Assembly (NCBI RefSeq): GCF_001431205.1
Contig: NZ_LGPC01000014.1
Location: 197,674 to 261,673 of the forward strand
DNA: 64,000 nucleotides
Source of the DNA: Staphylococcus sp. NAM3COL9
GTDB taxonomy: Bacteria; Bacillota; Bacilli; Staphylococcales; Staphylococcaceae
Direction of reading: 5' to 3'
Part shown: positions 49,947 to 59,418 of the stretch, piece by piece
How the letters are laid out: each line of letters starts with the position of its first letter
Position numbering within the stretch: position 1 is the stretch's first letter
Position numbers and translations under genes: made by a program
The notes under the pieces: model-generated
Seen by the model: the letters and a program-made list of their open reading frames with translations, nothing else
Databases searched by the model: none
What the model was told of the DNA's origin: nothing

Positions 49947-49975
49947 TTGAAATTTAGTTTTATTAAGCGTAAAAT
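49947..49975 (+). promoter_or_regulatory. Promoter of dtpT copy 2
   Basis: TTGAAA (49947-49952), a 17-bp spacer and TAAAAT (49970-49975) lie 48 bp before the ATG. Confidence 0.75.
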
Positions 49976-50023
49976 CTATTTTATACATTTTTTATTGGGA
50001 GCAAGAAAGGATGGGAATTTTTT

Positions 50024-51532
50024 ATGCAAAATCAGGACAAAACCCATGACCAAGCCGTTCAATCCGTTCCACAAAAAGGATTCTTTGGCCATCCGAAAGG
50101 TCTAGGGGTTTTATTTTTCGTTGAATTTTGGGAGAGATTTAGTTATTACGGGATGCGCGCGTTACTTATCTTTTATATGTATTTCGCAATCAAAGACGGC
50201 GGACTCGATATGGACAAGGGTACTGCACAGTCAGTCATGGCCGTTTATGGTTCTTTAATCTATATGACTTCAGTACTTGGCGGTTGGATATCTGATAGAA
50301 TCACTGGTACACGTTCAGCCACATTTTACGGTGGCGTATTAATCATCATTGGTCATATATTTTTAAGTTTACCGTTAGATATCGTTGGTTTATTTATATC
50401 TATGTTCTTTATTATTGTGGGTTCAGGATTAATGAAACCAAGTATTTCTAATATTGTAGGTAGACTATATCCTGAAAATGATACACGTATGGATGCTGGA
50501 TTCGTTATTTTCTATATGTCTGTAAACTTAGGTGGACTACTTTCACCATTAATATTAGATCAATTCGTTAAATCAGGCGATTTCCATGCTGGTTTCTTAA
50601 TTGCTGCAGTAGGTATGGCATTAGGTTTAATTTGGTATATGATCTTCAATAAGAAAAATATTGGCAATGTAGGAACGAAACCTACGAACCCTTTAAATCA
50701 AAGTGAGAAAAAGAAATACGGTCTAATATTCGCAGCTGCAACCGTAGTTATTGCAGCCGTATTAATCATCACTGGATTAACTGGAACACTTTCATTTAAC
50801 ATTGTAAGTATAACTGTATTGATACTTGGGGTCGCATTACCTATCATTTACTTTACAATTATGATTCGTAGTAAAGAAGTTACATCTGATGAGCGTTCAC
50901 GTGTAATTGCCTTCATACCGTTATTTATTTTAGGTGTGGTTTTTTGGTCAATTCAAGAACAAGGTGCTAATGTGCTTAACATTTTCGCTCTTGAGAGTAG
51001 TGATATGTCATTAAATATATTTGGATGGACAACAGATTTTGGACCAACCTGGTTCCAATCTATTAACCCTCTATTCATCGTATTACTCGCTCCAGTACTT
51101 TCAATTATTTGGGCTAAAATGGCAAGACGTCAGCCAAGTTTAGCTACAAAATTTGTCTTAGGTGCGTTTTTAGCAGGTGCTTCTTACATAATGATTGGCT
51201 TAATTGGCATTTCATCCGGTGGTGCAATGATAAGTGTAAACTGGATTATCTTGTCATATGTTATTTGTGTTATTGGTGAATTATGTTTATCACCTACTGG
51301 TAATAGTGCAGCAGTAAAACTTGCACCTAAAGCCTTCAACACGCAAATGATGAGCTTATGGTTACTCACAAACGCCTGTGCTCAAGCCATTAATGGTACT
51401 TTAGTAAAACTTATCGAACCACTTGGCTACAAAAATTATTTCCTATTCCTAGGAATAATTGCGATTATAGTCAGTCTAATCATCCTTGCCTTTGTACCAA
51501 AAATCATCAAAGGTATGCGCGGTGTTAAATAA
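50024..51532 (+). CDS. dtpT: POT-family di/tripeptide transporter DtpT, copy 2
   Basis: This 502-residue POT transporter has about 14 helices and the signature EFWERFSYYG (about 35-44). Its N-terminal block SVPQKGFFGHPKGLGVLFF is closer to the S. aureus DtpT that I recall than copy 1 is, so I give the name to this one. It imports di- and tripeptides with protons, feeding peptidases such as PepT. It has its own promoter, a possible CodY site and a terminator. Confidence 0.93.
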   Translation: MQNQDKTHDQAVQSVPQKGFFGHPKGLGVLFFVEFWERFSYYGMRALLIFYMYFAIKDGGLDMDKGTAQSVMAVYGSLIYMTSVLGGWISDRITGTRSATFYGGVLIIIGHIFLSLPLDIVGLFISMFFIIVGSGLMKPSISNIVGRLYPENDTRMDAGFVIFYMSVNLGGLLSPLILDQFVKSGDFHAGFLIAAVGMALGLIWYMIFNKKNIGNVGTKPTNPLNQSEKKKYGLIFAAATVVIAAVLIITGLTGTLSFNIVSITVLILGVALPIIYFTIMIRSKEVTSDERSRVIAFIPLFILGVVFWSIQEQGANVLNIFALESSDMSLNIFGWTTDFGPTWFQSINPLFIVLLAPVLSIIWAKMARRQPSLATKFVLGAFLAGASYIMIGLIGISSGGAMISVNWIILSYVICVIGELCLSPTGNSAAVKLAPKAFNTQMMSLWLLTNACAQAINGTLVKLIEPLGYKNYFLFLGIIAIIVSLIILAFVPKIIKGMRGVK

Positions 51533-51586
51533 TAGTTTAATGATTTGAGTTGTCACAGTAGCTGTCTGATATCTAGTCAGTCCTAT

Positions 51587-51634
51587 GAAAGCGGAAGAGA
51601 AATCAAATTTGATTTCTCTTCCGCTTTCTTTTTT
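51587..51634 (+). terminator. 42-bp perfect palindromic terminator after dtpT copy 2
   Basis: Positions 51587-51607 and 51608-51628 are exact reverse complements with no spacer (GAAAGCGGAAG ... CTTCCGCTTTC). A T-run follows. The hairpin loop must open a few central bases. Confidence 0.88.
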
Positions 51635-51691
51635 ATTTATTTTTGTTGAAAATCGGGTAAACTTAATAGGTAAATCAAAATTCTAAGAAAT

Positions 51692-52651
51692 ATGGTGAAT
51701 AAATTGACTCAATCAAAATTTAAACACGGCGTATTATTTTACCATGAACACTCAGGTATAAAAGATATTTATAGAGGTCTCGGTGATGTTACCTCATCAC
51801 TTACAACATTTTGTAAACATCTATCTATCCAATTAAGTGAAAATGAAGGAGACATTATTACTTATTGTAAAAAAATAAAAGAACAAAGTTACAGTGATGA
51901 TGTAGATATTATCTTTATTTTAGGCGGTGATGGCACGGTAAATGAACTCATTAATGGAATGATGCAAAGTCAGCTGGATATCCCAATCGGTATTATACCC
52001 GGAGGGACTTTTAATGATTTCGTGAAAACATTAAATTTACATCCACGTCATAAAGTTGCAAGTGAACAACTCCAAGAAGCAGAACTAAAATCTTATGATG
52101 TTATGAAAATTAATGGTGAATATGCTTTAAACTTTGTAGGCATGGGGCTTATTGTACAAAATGCCGAAAACGTACAAAACGGAAACAAAGATGTCTTTGG
52201 TAAACTAAGTTACGTTGGTTCTACAATGAAAACATTACTTAACCCAGAACACTTTGAGTATAGAATAACTGTCGATGAGAAAGAAATCGAAGGTAATACC
52301 ACAATGCTTGTAGTAGCGAATGGCCCCTTCATAGGTGGCAGTCGTATACCTTTAACCGATTTATCCCCTAGTGATGGTTACTTAAATACGTTTATATTCA
52401 CAGAAGAAAGAACAAGTGTATTAAACGATGTGTTTAAGCAACGTGACAGCATGAATTGGAATAATATGACCGATGGTATTAAACATGTATTAGCGAAGAA
52501 AATCACCATCGCTACGGACCCACAGATGAAAGTTGATATTGATGGTGAAGTTGACTTAAAAACGCCACTTCAAATCGAAGTTGTGCCAAACGCAATTCAA
52601 ATACTGACACTTCCAGAAGATAAACAAGTCGACAATACTGAATCAAAATAA
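51692..52651 (+). CDS. Diacylglycerol kinase-family (DAGK_cat) lipid kinase-like protein
   Basis: This 319-residue protein has the DAGK catalytic motif [13 protein letters not shown] (about 79-91), [15 protein letters not shown] (about 101-115) and the C-terminal VDIDGE near residue 290. The family phosphorylates diacylglycerol or related lipids. This paralogue is shorter in its N-terminal part and may not be the housekeeping DgkB. The start could be the ATG at 51692 or the TTG at 51704, which has the better-spaced GGTG. It is monocistronic. Confidence 0.85.
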   Translation: MVNKLTQSKFKHGVLFYHEHSGIKDIYRGLGDVTSSLTTFCKHLSIQLSENEGDIITYCKKIKEQSYSDDVDIIFILGGDGTVNELINGMMQSQLDIPIGIIPGGTFNDFVKTLNLHPRHKVASEQLQEAELKSYDVMKINGEYALNFVGMGLIVQNAENVQNGNKDVFGKLSYVGSTMKTLLNPEHFEYRITVDEKEIEGNTTMLVVANGPFIGGSRIPLTDLSPSDGYLNTFIFTEERTSVLNDVFKQRDSMNWNNMTDGIKHVLAKKITIATDPQMKVDIDGEVDLKTPLQIEVVPNAIQILTLPEDKQVDNTESK

Positions 52652-52701
52652 TTAAACTTTTACATTATGATTTAAATTACAAGCAATCACATATTTTAAA
52701 T

Positions 52702-52747
52702 AACAAAACACCAATCCATCAAAAAATGAATGGATTGGTGTTTTGTT
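52702..52747. terminator. Bidirectional terminator between the kinase and nucleotidase genes
   Basis: AACAAAACACCAATCCAT pairs perfectly with ATGGATTGGTGTTTTGTT around a 10-nt loop. Confidence 0.9.
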
Positions 52748-52794
52748 ATATCTTATATTTAAAACTCATATTTCAAACACAAACACTTGAAAGA

Positions 52795-53343
52795 TTAAAT
52801 GTTGTACTCACTATCTCCTAGGAAATAACGCTCAACATCTTTCCAATTATTCACACGATCAAATCTGTCATCGTTAATATTGTGCGTTGCAGTATATATA
52901 ATCGGTGTGCCTGTAAAGATGCTTAGCTGTCTAGGATTATCATCAATTAAATAATCCGCTTTAACAATGTCTTTTCGCCCACAAAATACAAAATGCTGAG
53001 GGTCTAAAAATGGAAAGAAGTGTCTTAACCAATCATATTTATCATGGAATGAAGTCGGTACATCCATTGCTGCAGTTGCGATATATACATCATAATGTTC
53101 TGTTAGTTTTTTAACGACATCTTGTGCATCATCCATAACTTGTAATCTTCTGAAAAAGCCAGGTTCTCTTAAAATTTCTGTTAGTAGTCCATCATGCTCT
53201 GGCATTGCATGTCTCAACTTTATACCATCTAACATTTCATATGTAATTCCTAAATCCGTACGTTTATTCACGTCTTCAAGTAATGCACCTACTGTATCAG
53301 CAAGTACCTCATCCATATCAATAGCAATCGATTTTCTCGTCAT
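52795..53343 (-). CDS. 5'(3')-deoxyribonucleotidase (NT5C family, HAD)
   Basis: This 182-residue haloacid dehalogenase-type phosphatase has the nucleophile motif DMDEVLAD (about 8-15) and motif [13 protein letters not shown] (about 133-143). The family dephosphorylates deoxyribonucleoside monophosphates and may trim dNTP pools. The gene is monocistronic. The 53344-53607 gap to hisC holds nothing recognisable. Confidence 0.88.
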   Translation of the reverse strand: MTRKSIAIDMDEVLADTVGALLEDVNKRTDLGITYEMLDGIKLRHAMPEHDGLLTEILREPGFFRRLQVMDDAQDVVKKLTEHYDVYIATAAMDVPTSFHDKYDWLRHFFPFLDPQHFVFCGRKDIVKADYLIDDNPRQLSIFTGTPIIYTATHNINDDRFDRVNNWKDVERYFLGDSEYNI

Positions 53344-53607
53344 TTACTACACTACTCCCTTTTCAATAGCTTCAATCTTATATATAGCCAACATTCTATG
53401 TGAAAAGTGACTGTATATAGCTCCTATCTTCACTTCTAAGTATAGCAAATAACATTCAACTAAACCAAAATTGTACTTATAAATATAATTCAAACCATGT
53501 TAAATACTATCTATATAATACCTCATAGCATCTTAATGAATCGCGTTATTATATTTAAAATTTCATACATATTTTAGTATTGTTGAACGTATCCTCATGC
53601 ATTATGA

Positions 53608-54663
53608 TTAAAAGTCAAAACTTTTAAGTACTTCAATCATTTTATCATTTTGTTCTGGAAAACCAATTGTCACTCGAATCCCTTTAGGAAATTCTCTCGT
53701 AATACAGCCAACATTTAAAAATGCTTCATATAAATCATGTGGTTTATCTGTATTGATATAGACAAAGTTTGTTTGGCTTGGATAAAATCTATCACTAACA
53801 GCTAATTCAAAGAATTTTGATCTCTCTTGCGCGTTCTGTTCGCGAATAGATGCTAAGTATGCTTGATCTTCTAATGCTGCCAACGCTGCATATTCAGATA
53901 AACGTCCTACATTAAATGGCGGACGTATAATATTCCATTTTTCAATCGCTTCTTTAGCTGCAACTACATAACCAATACGCATGCCTGCTAAGCCATACGC
54001 TTTAGAGAATGTACGTAATAAAAACGCATTGGTAAATTGTTCTTGTAAGGTTAATGTATCAGGGAAATCCTCAGCAGTTACAAATTCTACATAGGCTTCG
54101 TCTATAATTACTGGAACATGACTTGGTACACGTGTTAAGAAATGTTGTAATTCCTCATGCGTAAAATAAGTGCCTGTTGGATTATTTGGATTACATAACC
54201 ATACGAGTTTCGTATCATCATCAATCTCTGCTAAAATACCTTCCAAGTCAAAACATCCATCTTGCATAGGTACTTGTGCTACATTTGCAGCTTCTACGGT
54301 TGCATTATGATAATACTGTCCAAATGTCATTTCGCTTGTTACTATTTTATCTCCAGGAGTAAGTACCGCACGTGAAATCATTAAAATGACTTCGTCTAGG
54401 CCTGCCCCGAATAAAATGCGTGATGCATCAACATTTAAGTAGTTACTGATTGCTTCTTTGATTAATGGAGAACCGGTTTCAGGATAAAATTGCAATTCAT
54501 CTAAATGTGCTTGAATCGCTTCGTTAACTTTTGGTGACGGACCATATAAGTTTTCATTTGAAGCTAATTTATATAGTTCACCTTCAATCCCGTAACTTTC
54601 TTTCAATGCTCTAGGCGATAAACCTGGTTCATATGCTGATAATTGTTCAATTTGCTTTTTCAT
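53608..54663 (-). CDS. hisC: Histidinol-phosphate aminotransferase HisC
   Basis: This 351-residue fold-type I PLP aminotransferase has the PLP lysine in [13 protein letters not shown] (about 217-229), the LCNPNNPTG motif (about 155-163) and the Arg of the C-terminal KGIRVTIG. It makes histidinol phosphate in histidine synthesis and may also act on aromatic amino acids. It stands alone, away from other his genes, an arrangement also seen in S. aureus. The AGGAGG ribosome binding site is about 12 nt from the ATG. Confidence 0.93.
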   Translation of the reverse strand: MKKQIEQLSAYEPGLSPRALKESYGIEGELYKLASNENLYGPSPKVNEAIQAHLDELQFYPETGSPLIKEAISNYLNVDASRILFGAGLDEVILMISRAVLTPGDKIVTSEMTFGQYYHNATVEAANVAQVPMQDGCFDLEGILAEIDDDTKLVWLCNPNNPTGTYFTHEELQHFLTRVPSHVPVIIDEAYVEFVTAEDFPDTLTLQEQFTNAFLLRTFSKAYGLAGMRIGYVVAAKEAIEKWNIIRPPFNVGRLSEYAALAALEDQAYLASIREQNAQERSKFFELAVSDRFYPSQTNFVYINTDKPHDLYEAFLNVGCITREFPKGIRVTIGFPEQNDKMIEVLKSFDF

Positions 54664-54778
54664 TGTTGCTTCGGGCCTCCTTAAATTTACAGAAATTTCA
54701 AAACTTAATAACTATTATAAACCCAATAATAGTTTAAAATCAATCTGTCCTCATCAAACCGTTTCGTTTGTAAACAAT

Positions 54779-54839
54779 AAAACACGAGTTCAGATTAATT
54801 AAGCGCGCATTATTCCTATCGCTCATCATCCGAACCCGT
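54779..54839 (-). terminator. Terminator of the Opu/EgtU-type transporter operon
   Basis: On the minus strand, ACGGGTTCGGAT pairs with ATCTGAACTCGT (two G-U) across a long loop and is followed by GTTTTAT. Confidence 0.65.
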
Positions 54840-54856
54840 AAAAAAATGGTTAATGT

Positions 54857-56371
54857 TTAATCTATTAAATTATGCTTTTCTAGATATGCTTTTGCAACTT
54901 CATACGGGTCTTCTTTTTTCACAGTTACATCGTAGTTCATTTGTTGCATTTCTTCATCTGAAATTTTGCCTGCTAATTTATTTAGCGGTGCTTTAATTTC
55001 GGGATTTTCTTCTAAATAAGATTCTTTAAACATAGGCGCACCTTGATATGGTGGAAAGACATATTTATCATCCTCTAGAACAACCATATCATATTGTTTT
55101 AATTCTGCATCTGTTGAATATGCATCTATTAAATTGATATCGCCACTTTCAATCGCTTGATAACGTAATTTAGGTTCCATCGTTTTGACGTCTCCCAAAT
55201 TAAGGTCATATGCTTTTTTAACAGATGGATATCCATCTTCACGATCATTAAATTCTAATGTAAAGCCAGGCTTAATTTTGCCACTGACTTTATTTAAATC
55301 ACCAATCGTTTTAATATTATGCTCTTTAGCAAAGTCTCTTTTCACTGCTAATGCATACGTATTATTGTATTTCATTGGTTTTAACATCGTCATATCAAAT
55401 TTATTTTCTAAACTAGATTTAGCTTGTTCGTATACTTTGTCTTCTTGCTTAGACTTTAGATTTTCTTTCGTTAATTCACCGAGCACTGTTCCTGTAAACT
55501 CAAGATAACCATCTATATCATCTGATTTTAGGGCGTTAAATAAGAATGCTGTTTTACCCAATCCGTCTTCAACTTCAACAGTATCATCAGTTTCTTCTTC
55601 AATTAAAATCTTATACATATTGGTAATAACTGAAGGCTCGGAACCAAGCTTGCCTGCTAAAGTCACTTTATCTCCTTTTTGAGCTAACATCGGACCAACT
55701 ATAAACAATAATAAGATCAGTACGATGGCACCTAATGCAATCAGTAATTTTTTATATGACATTTTTTGCATAAAACGTAAGGCTAAATCAAATAAGATTG
55801 CGAGCAAGGCTGCTGGAATAGCACCAATAAGTATTAACGATGTATCATTTCTATCGATACCTAATAATATAATGTCACCCAAGCCACCTGCACCAATTAA
55901 AGCTGCTAATGTTGCAGTACCAATGATTAATACCATAGCTGTGCGAATACCCGCCATAATTACAGGCATCGCAATTGGCAATTCTACTTTACTCAAACGG
56001 CGTCCTGGTTTCATACCTATACCTTTTGCTGCTTCTATTAATGAAGCATCAACTTCGTTAATACCTGTGTATGTGTTTCTCAAAATAGGTAGTAGTGCAT
56101 AGACCACTAAAGCAATCACCGCAGGTACTTTACCTATACCAAATAGTGGTATCATCAAACCGAGTAAAGCAAGTGATGGTATCGTTTGTAATATAGCTGC
56201 AATATTCATCACTACTTCAGAAAGTTTACGTGTTTTTGTAAGCAGAATGCCTAAGGGAACACCAATCAGTGTCGCTATTAATAAAGCAATAAAAGATATT
56301 TGCATATGTTCGAAAATCGTAGTTAATAGTTGACCTTTACGCTCTACAAGAGTATTAATGAATTCATTCAT
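54857..56371 (-). CDS. Fused permease/substrate-binding ABC protein, Opu or EgtUBC type
   Basis: This 504-residue protein fuses a BPD_transp_1 permease (about six helices, residues 1-210, with EAAKGIGMKPGRRLSKVELP as the ATPase-coupling loop) to an OpuAC-type binding domain (about 230-504). Fused permease-SBP proteins of this kind serve betaine/choline/carnitine uptake. In S. pneumoniae a protein with the same architecture is the ergothioneine importer EgtUBC. The sequence alone does not decide the substrate. It overlaps the ATPase gene by 4 bp. Confidence 0.9.
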   Translation of the reverse strand: MNEFINTLVERKGQLLTTIFEHMQISFIALLIATLIGVPLGILLTKTRKLSEVVMNIAAILQTIPSLALLGLMIPLFGIGKVPAVIALVVYALLPILRNTYTGINEVDASLIEAAKGIGMKPGRRLSKVELPIAMPVIMAGIRTAMVLIIGTATLAALIGAGGLGDIILLGIDRNDTSLILIGAIPAALLAILFDLALRFMQKMSYKKLLIALGAIVLILLLFIVGPMLAQKGDKVTLAGKLGSEPSVITNMYKILIEEETDDTVEVEDGLGKTAFLFNALKSDDIDGYLEFTGTVLGELTKENLKSKQEDKVYEQAKSSLENKFDMTMLKPMKYNNTYALAVKRDFAKEHNIKTIGDLNKVSGKIKPGFTLEFNDREDGYPSVKKAYDLNLGDVKTMEPKLRYQAIESGDINLIDAYSTDAELKQYDMVVLEDDKYVFPPYQGAPMFKESYLEENPEIKAPLNKLAGKISDEEMQQMNYDVTVKKEDPYEVAKAYLEKHNLID

Positions 56372-57333
56372 CCATTATGACCTCCTTTGCCTTCTGACAA
56401 AACTTTAAATATATCTTCTCGTTTTAACACATGTTGTGTGGAAGCTGCTTCGTCATCGACAATAATTGCTTCATGGTCAATTAAATACTCATAAATATCA
56501 CGTACAAAATAATTACTTTGAACGACAGGATAACTTTCATGAGAGATATCTGATTTCTCGTTCGGTAAATTGCTAACCAGTTCAGATAATTTCATATCAT
56601 TAATCGTGCGTTTTACTTTATCTCCCATAAACTGTTTCACAAAGGCATTTTTAGGATTTTTAATAAAACCTTCTGGCGTATCAATTTGTTCAACTCGTCC
56701 CTCATTTAATAAACATATACGGTCGCCCAGTTTCATTGCTTCTTGAATGTCATGCGTTACGAAAATAATCGTTTTTTTAATTTTTCGTTGTAATTCAATT
56801 AAATCATCTTGTAACTTTTCACGACTAATCGGATCTAGCGCACTGTATGGCTCATCCATTAATATCACTGGTGGATCGGCGGCCAAAGCACGTACCACAC
56901 CTACACGTTGCTGTTGCCCCCCCGATAACTCATCTGGTTTACGATTTTTATATAATTCAGGTTCTAAACCGACCATATCTAATAATTCATCCACTCGTTG
57001 ATTAATATCTTTTTCTTTCCACTTTTTCATTTGAGGCACTTGTGCGATATTCTCTTTGATTGTCATGTGTGGAAAGAGTGCGATTTGTTGCAGTACGTAA
57101 CCAATATCCCAACGCATTTCATAAACAGAATAATCACTAACTGGTTTATCATTAAAATAAATATATCCTTCAGATAAAGATATTAAGCGATTGACCATTT
57201 TTAAGGTTGTTGTTTTTCCACAACCTGAAGGACCAATTAACACAAAAAATTCGCCTTTTTTTATATTGAAACTGATGTCATCGACTGCAATTTTATCACC
57301 ATATTTTTTTACTACATTTTTAAATTCTATCAC
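56368..57333 (-). CDS. ABC transporter ATPase, OpuCA or EgtUA type
   Basis: This 321-residue ATPase has Walker A GPSGCGKTT (about 34-42), signature LSGGQQQRVG (about 140-149), Walker B VILMDEPYSALD and an H-loop VTHDIQEA. The C-terminal extension (about 240-321) is short for the tandem CBS osmosensor of OpuCA/OpuAA but resembles part of one. It is the first gene of a two-gene operon with the fused permease/binding protein. Confidence 0.92.
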   Translation of the reverse strand: MIEFKNVVKKYGDKIAVDDISFNIKKGEFFVLIGPSGCGKTTTLKMVNRLISLSEGYIYFNDKPVSDYSVYEMRWDIGYVLQQIALFPHMTIKENIAQVPQMKKWKEKDINQRVDELLDMVGLEPELYKNRKPDELSGGQQQRVGVVRALAADPPVILMDEPYSALDPISREKLQDDLIELQRKIKKTIIFVTHDIQEAMKLGDRICLLNEGRVEQIDTPEGFIKNPKNAFVKQFMGDKVKRTINDMKLSELVSNLPNEKSDISHESYPVVQSNYFVRDIYEYLIDHEAIIVDDEAASTQHVLKREDIFKVLSEGKGGHNG

Positions 57334-57480
57334 TTTGTCACCTTCACTTTACTACCCTCTATTTTTAAAAATTTGATTATATTCACATTTACCACAACTG
57401 TTCCCTATTTTCATATAATTCATGTATTTACCAAGCAATTTTCAAAAATTTTATTTTACTTCATTAAAACTTGTTTTTAC

Positions 57481-57562
57481 AAAAAAAAGCGAAGTTAACT
57501 CAAATCAGAAATATACCTATGATTTTTTTACATAGTATATAAACTTTGAAATTAAACTTCGC
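57481..57562 (-). terminator. Terminator of recQ
   Basis: On the minus strand, GCGAAGTT pairs with AACTTCGC over a long branched stem, with inner ACTATG/CATAGGT pairing, and is followed by eight T. Confidence 0.75.
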
Positions 57563-57621
57563 AGTTATCGTTATATTTATTAAAAGTAGAAAGCGATGTG
57601 GAGATACAATAACTAAGTTGA

Positions 57622-59400
57622 TTAAATCTTTGCTTTATATGATTGAATGGTTTCCAAAAACATTGGACAGTAATGTTTTAATTTGTAACTACCTACACCA
57701 TCAATTAAAATCATATCTTGTTTTGATTCTGGCTTTCTTTTAGCAAATTCTTCTAGTGTAAAATCAGAGAATATACTTACTGGTGGAATGCTTAAGTCCT
57801 CACTCAGCTGTTTACGCACAGCTATAAGTTCATCAAATAATGCACGATCCACACCTTCAACAGTATTGATATTAACTTTTTCTGTAGTTTTGCGTTTAAA
57901 TGGTGTCGTAAATATAGCCACTTGATCACTCAATAAACTTTTCACAGAGTTATCACAAGTTAATATCTCATCATACTCGTTTAAAAAGCCTTTAAATCTC
58001 AATTCATCAATAAGATGACTTAAATCTGATGTAGTATAGTTTTTCATAATACCATGTGTCGACAATTCTTTATAATCACAATAACGAATATAATCAGATT
58101 CTTCGCCTCTTAATACTTGTATAATAACGCTATAGCTTTCTTTCTGTTTCATACGTGCGATACAACTCACAATCATTTTTGCTTCGTTCGTCATATCGTA
58201 CGTTTTATTTTCTCTTACACAATTACTACACTGTTCACATTCTTCAAGTTTTTCATTCGGCTCAAAATAATGTACGAGCGTTGCTTCTAAACACTTTTTA
58301 GTTTTTGTATAAAGTATCATTTTATTTAATTTTTCGCCCATCTTATCTTTATAATCATCATCTGCTTTCGAAGAAGATATGAAATACTGATGTAAGCCGA
58401 TGTCACGTTCACTAAATAATAAAATACAATCACTATTTAACCCATCACGACCTGCACGACCTGCTTCTTGGTAGTATGATTCTAAATCGCCAGGCATATT
58501 ATAATGAATAACGAACCTCACATTGGATTTATCGATACCCATACCAAAAGCATTCGTAGCTACAACTACGCGTACACGATCATAAACAAAGTCATTTTGT
58601 GCAGCTTCACGCTCTTTGTTCGATAGTCCACCATGATAAGTTGTACTCTTAATATCATTAATCGCTAACGCTTCTTGTAATTCTTCAACTTGTTTTCGTG
58701 TTGAACAATAAATAATGCCGGATTCTTTTTGATATTTTTTAACATATTCCAACACAAACTTTTGTCGTTGATATGTAGGATTGACCTGAAAGACTAAATT
58801 TCGACGTTTTGTACTTGTTTTAATCTCATCATTTTTATTAATATTCAAGCGATCCATAATGTCTTTTTGAACTTCAATTGTCGCAGTTGCGGTAAGAGCT
58901 ACAATTGTAAAATCTTGTGGCAATGCAAATACCTTATGAATTACATCTCGATAACTCGGTCTAAAATCGTGGCCCCATTTAGAAATACAGTGCGCTTCAT
59001 CAAAAGCAACTAACGGTATATTTAATTGTTGTACCATTTGAACAAAATAAGCATTATCGAAACGTTCAGGCGCCACATATAGAAATTGAAGTTCACCTTT
59101 TCTAAGTTGTGCCTCTATTTCTTTTTGTTGTTTCTGAGTTAAACTACTGTTTAAGTACGCCGCGCGTATACCCATGGCCTTTAATTGATCAACTTGGTCT
59201 TTCATTAGCGAAATTAACGGACTGATAACGATTGTCGTACCGCCCAACATTAATCCCGGCACTTGGTAACAAATTGATTTTCCCCCGCCAGTAGGTAATA
59301 CACCTAGCGCATTTTGATGATTCATTACTTTTGTTATAATTTCTTTTTGACCTGGACGAAATGTATCGTAGCCAAAATAATGCGATAATGTTGATTCCAT
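57622..59400 (-). CDS. recQ: ATP-dependent DNA helicase RecQ
   Basis: This 592-residue 3'-5' helicase has Walker A GVLPTGGGKSICYQ (about 33-46), a DEAH box in FDEAHCISKWGHDFRPSY (about 133-150), zinc cysteines (CLEA ... CEQCSNC) and a winged helix. The C-terminal HRDC domain is at about 520-592. It acts in recombination repair and replication fork processing. It starts 18 bp after the ABC-F gene and is probably co-transcribed with it. Confidence 0.96.
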   Translation of the reverse strand: MESTLSHYFGYDTFRPGQKEIITKVMNHQNALGVLPTGGGKSICYQVPGLMLGGTTIVISPLISLMKDQVDQLKAMGIRAAYLNSSLTQKQQKEIEAQLRKGELQFLYVAPERFDNAYFVQMVQQLNIPLVAFDEAHCISKWGHDFRPSYRDVIHKVFALPQDFTIVALTATATIEVQKDIMDRLNINKNDEIKTSTKRRNLVFQVNPTYQRQKFVLEYVKKYQKESGIIYCSTRKQVEELQEALAINDIKSTTYHGGLSNKEREAAQNDFVYDRVRVVVATNAFGMGIDKSNVRFVIHYNMPGDLESYYQEAGRAGRDGLNSDCILLFSERDIGLHQYFISSSKADDDYKDKMGEKLNKMILYTKTKKCLEATLVHYFEPNEKLEECEQCSNCVRENKTYDMTNEAKMIVSCIARMKQKESYSVIIQVLRGEESDYIRYCDYKELSTHGIMKNYTTSDLSHLIDELRFKGFLNEYDEILTCDNSVKSLLSDQVAIFTTPFKRKTTEKVNINTVEGVDRALFDELIAVRKQLSEDLSIPPVSIFSDFTLEEFAKRKPESKQDMILIDGVGSYKLKHYCPMFLETIQSYKAKI

Positions 59401-59418
59401 GTTAACAATCCCTCATTG

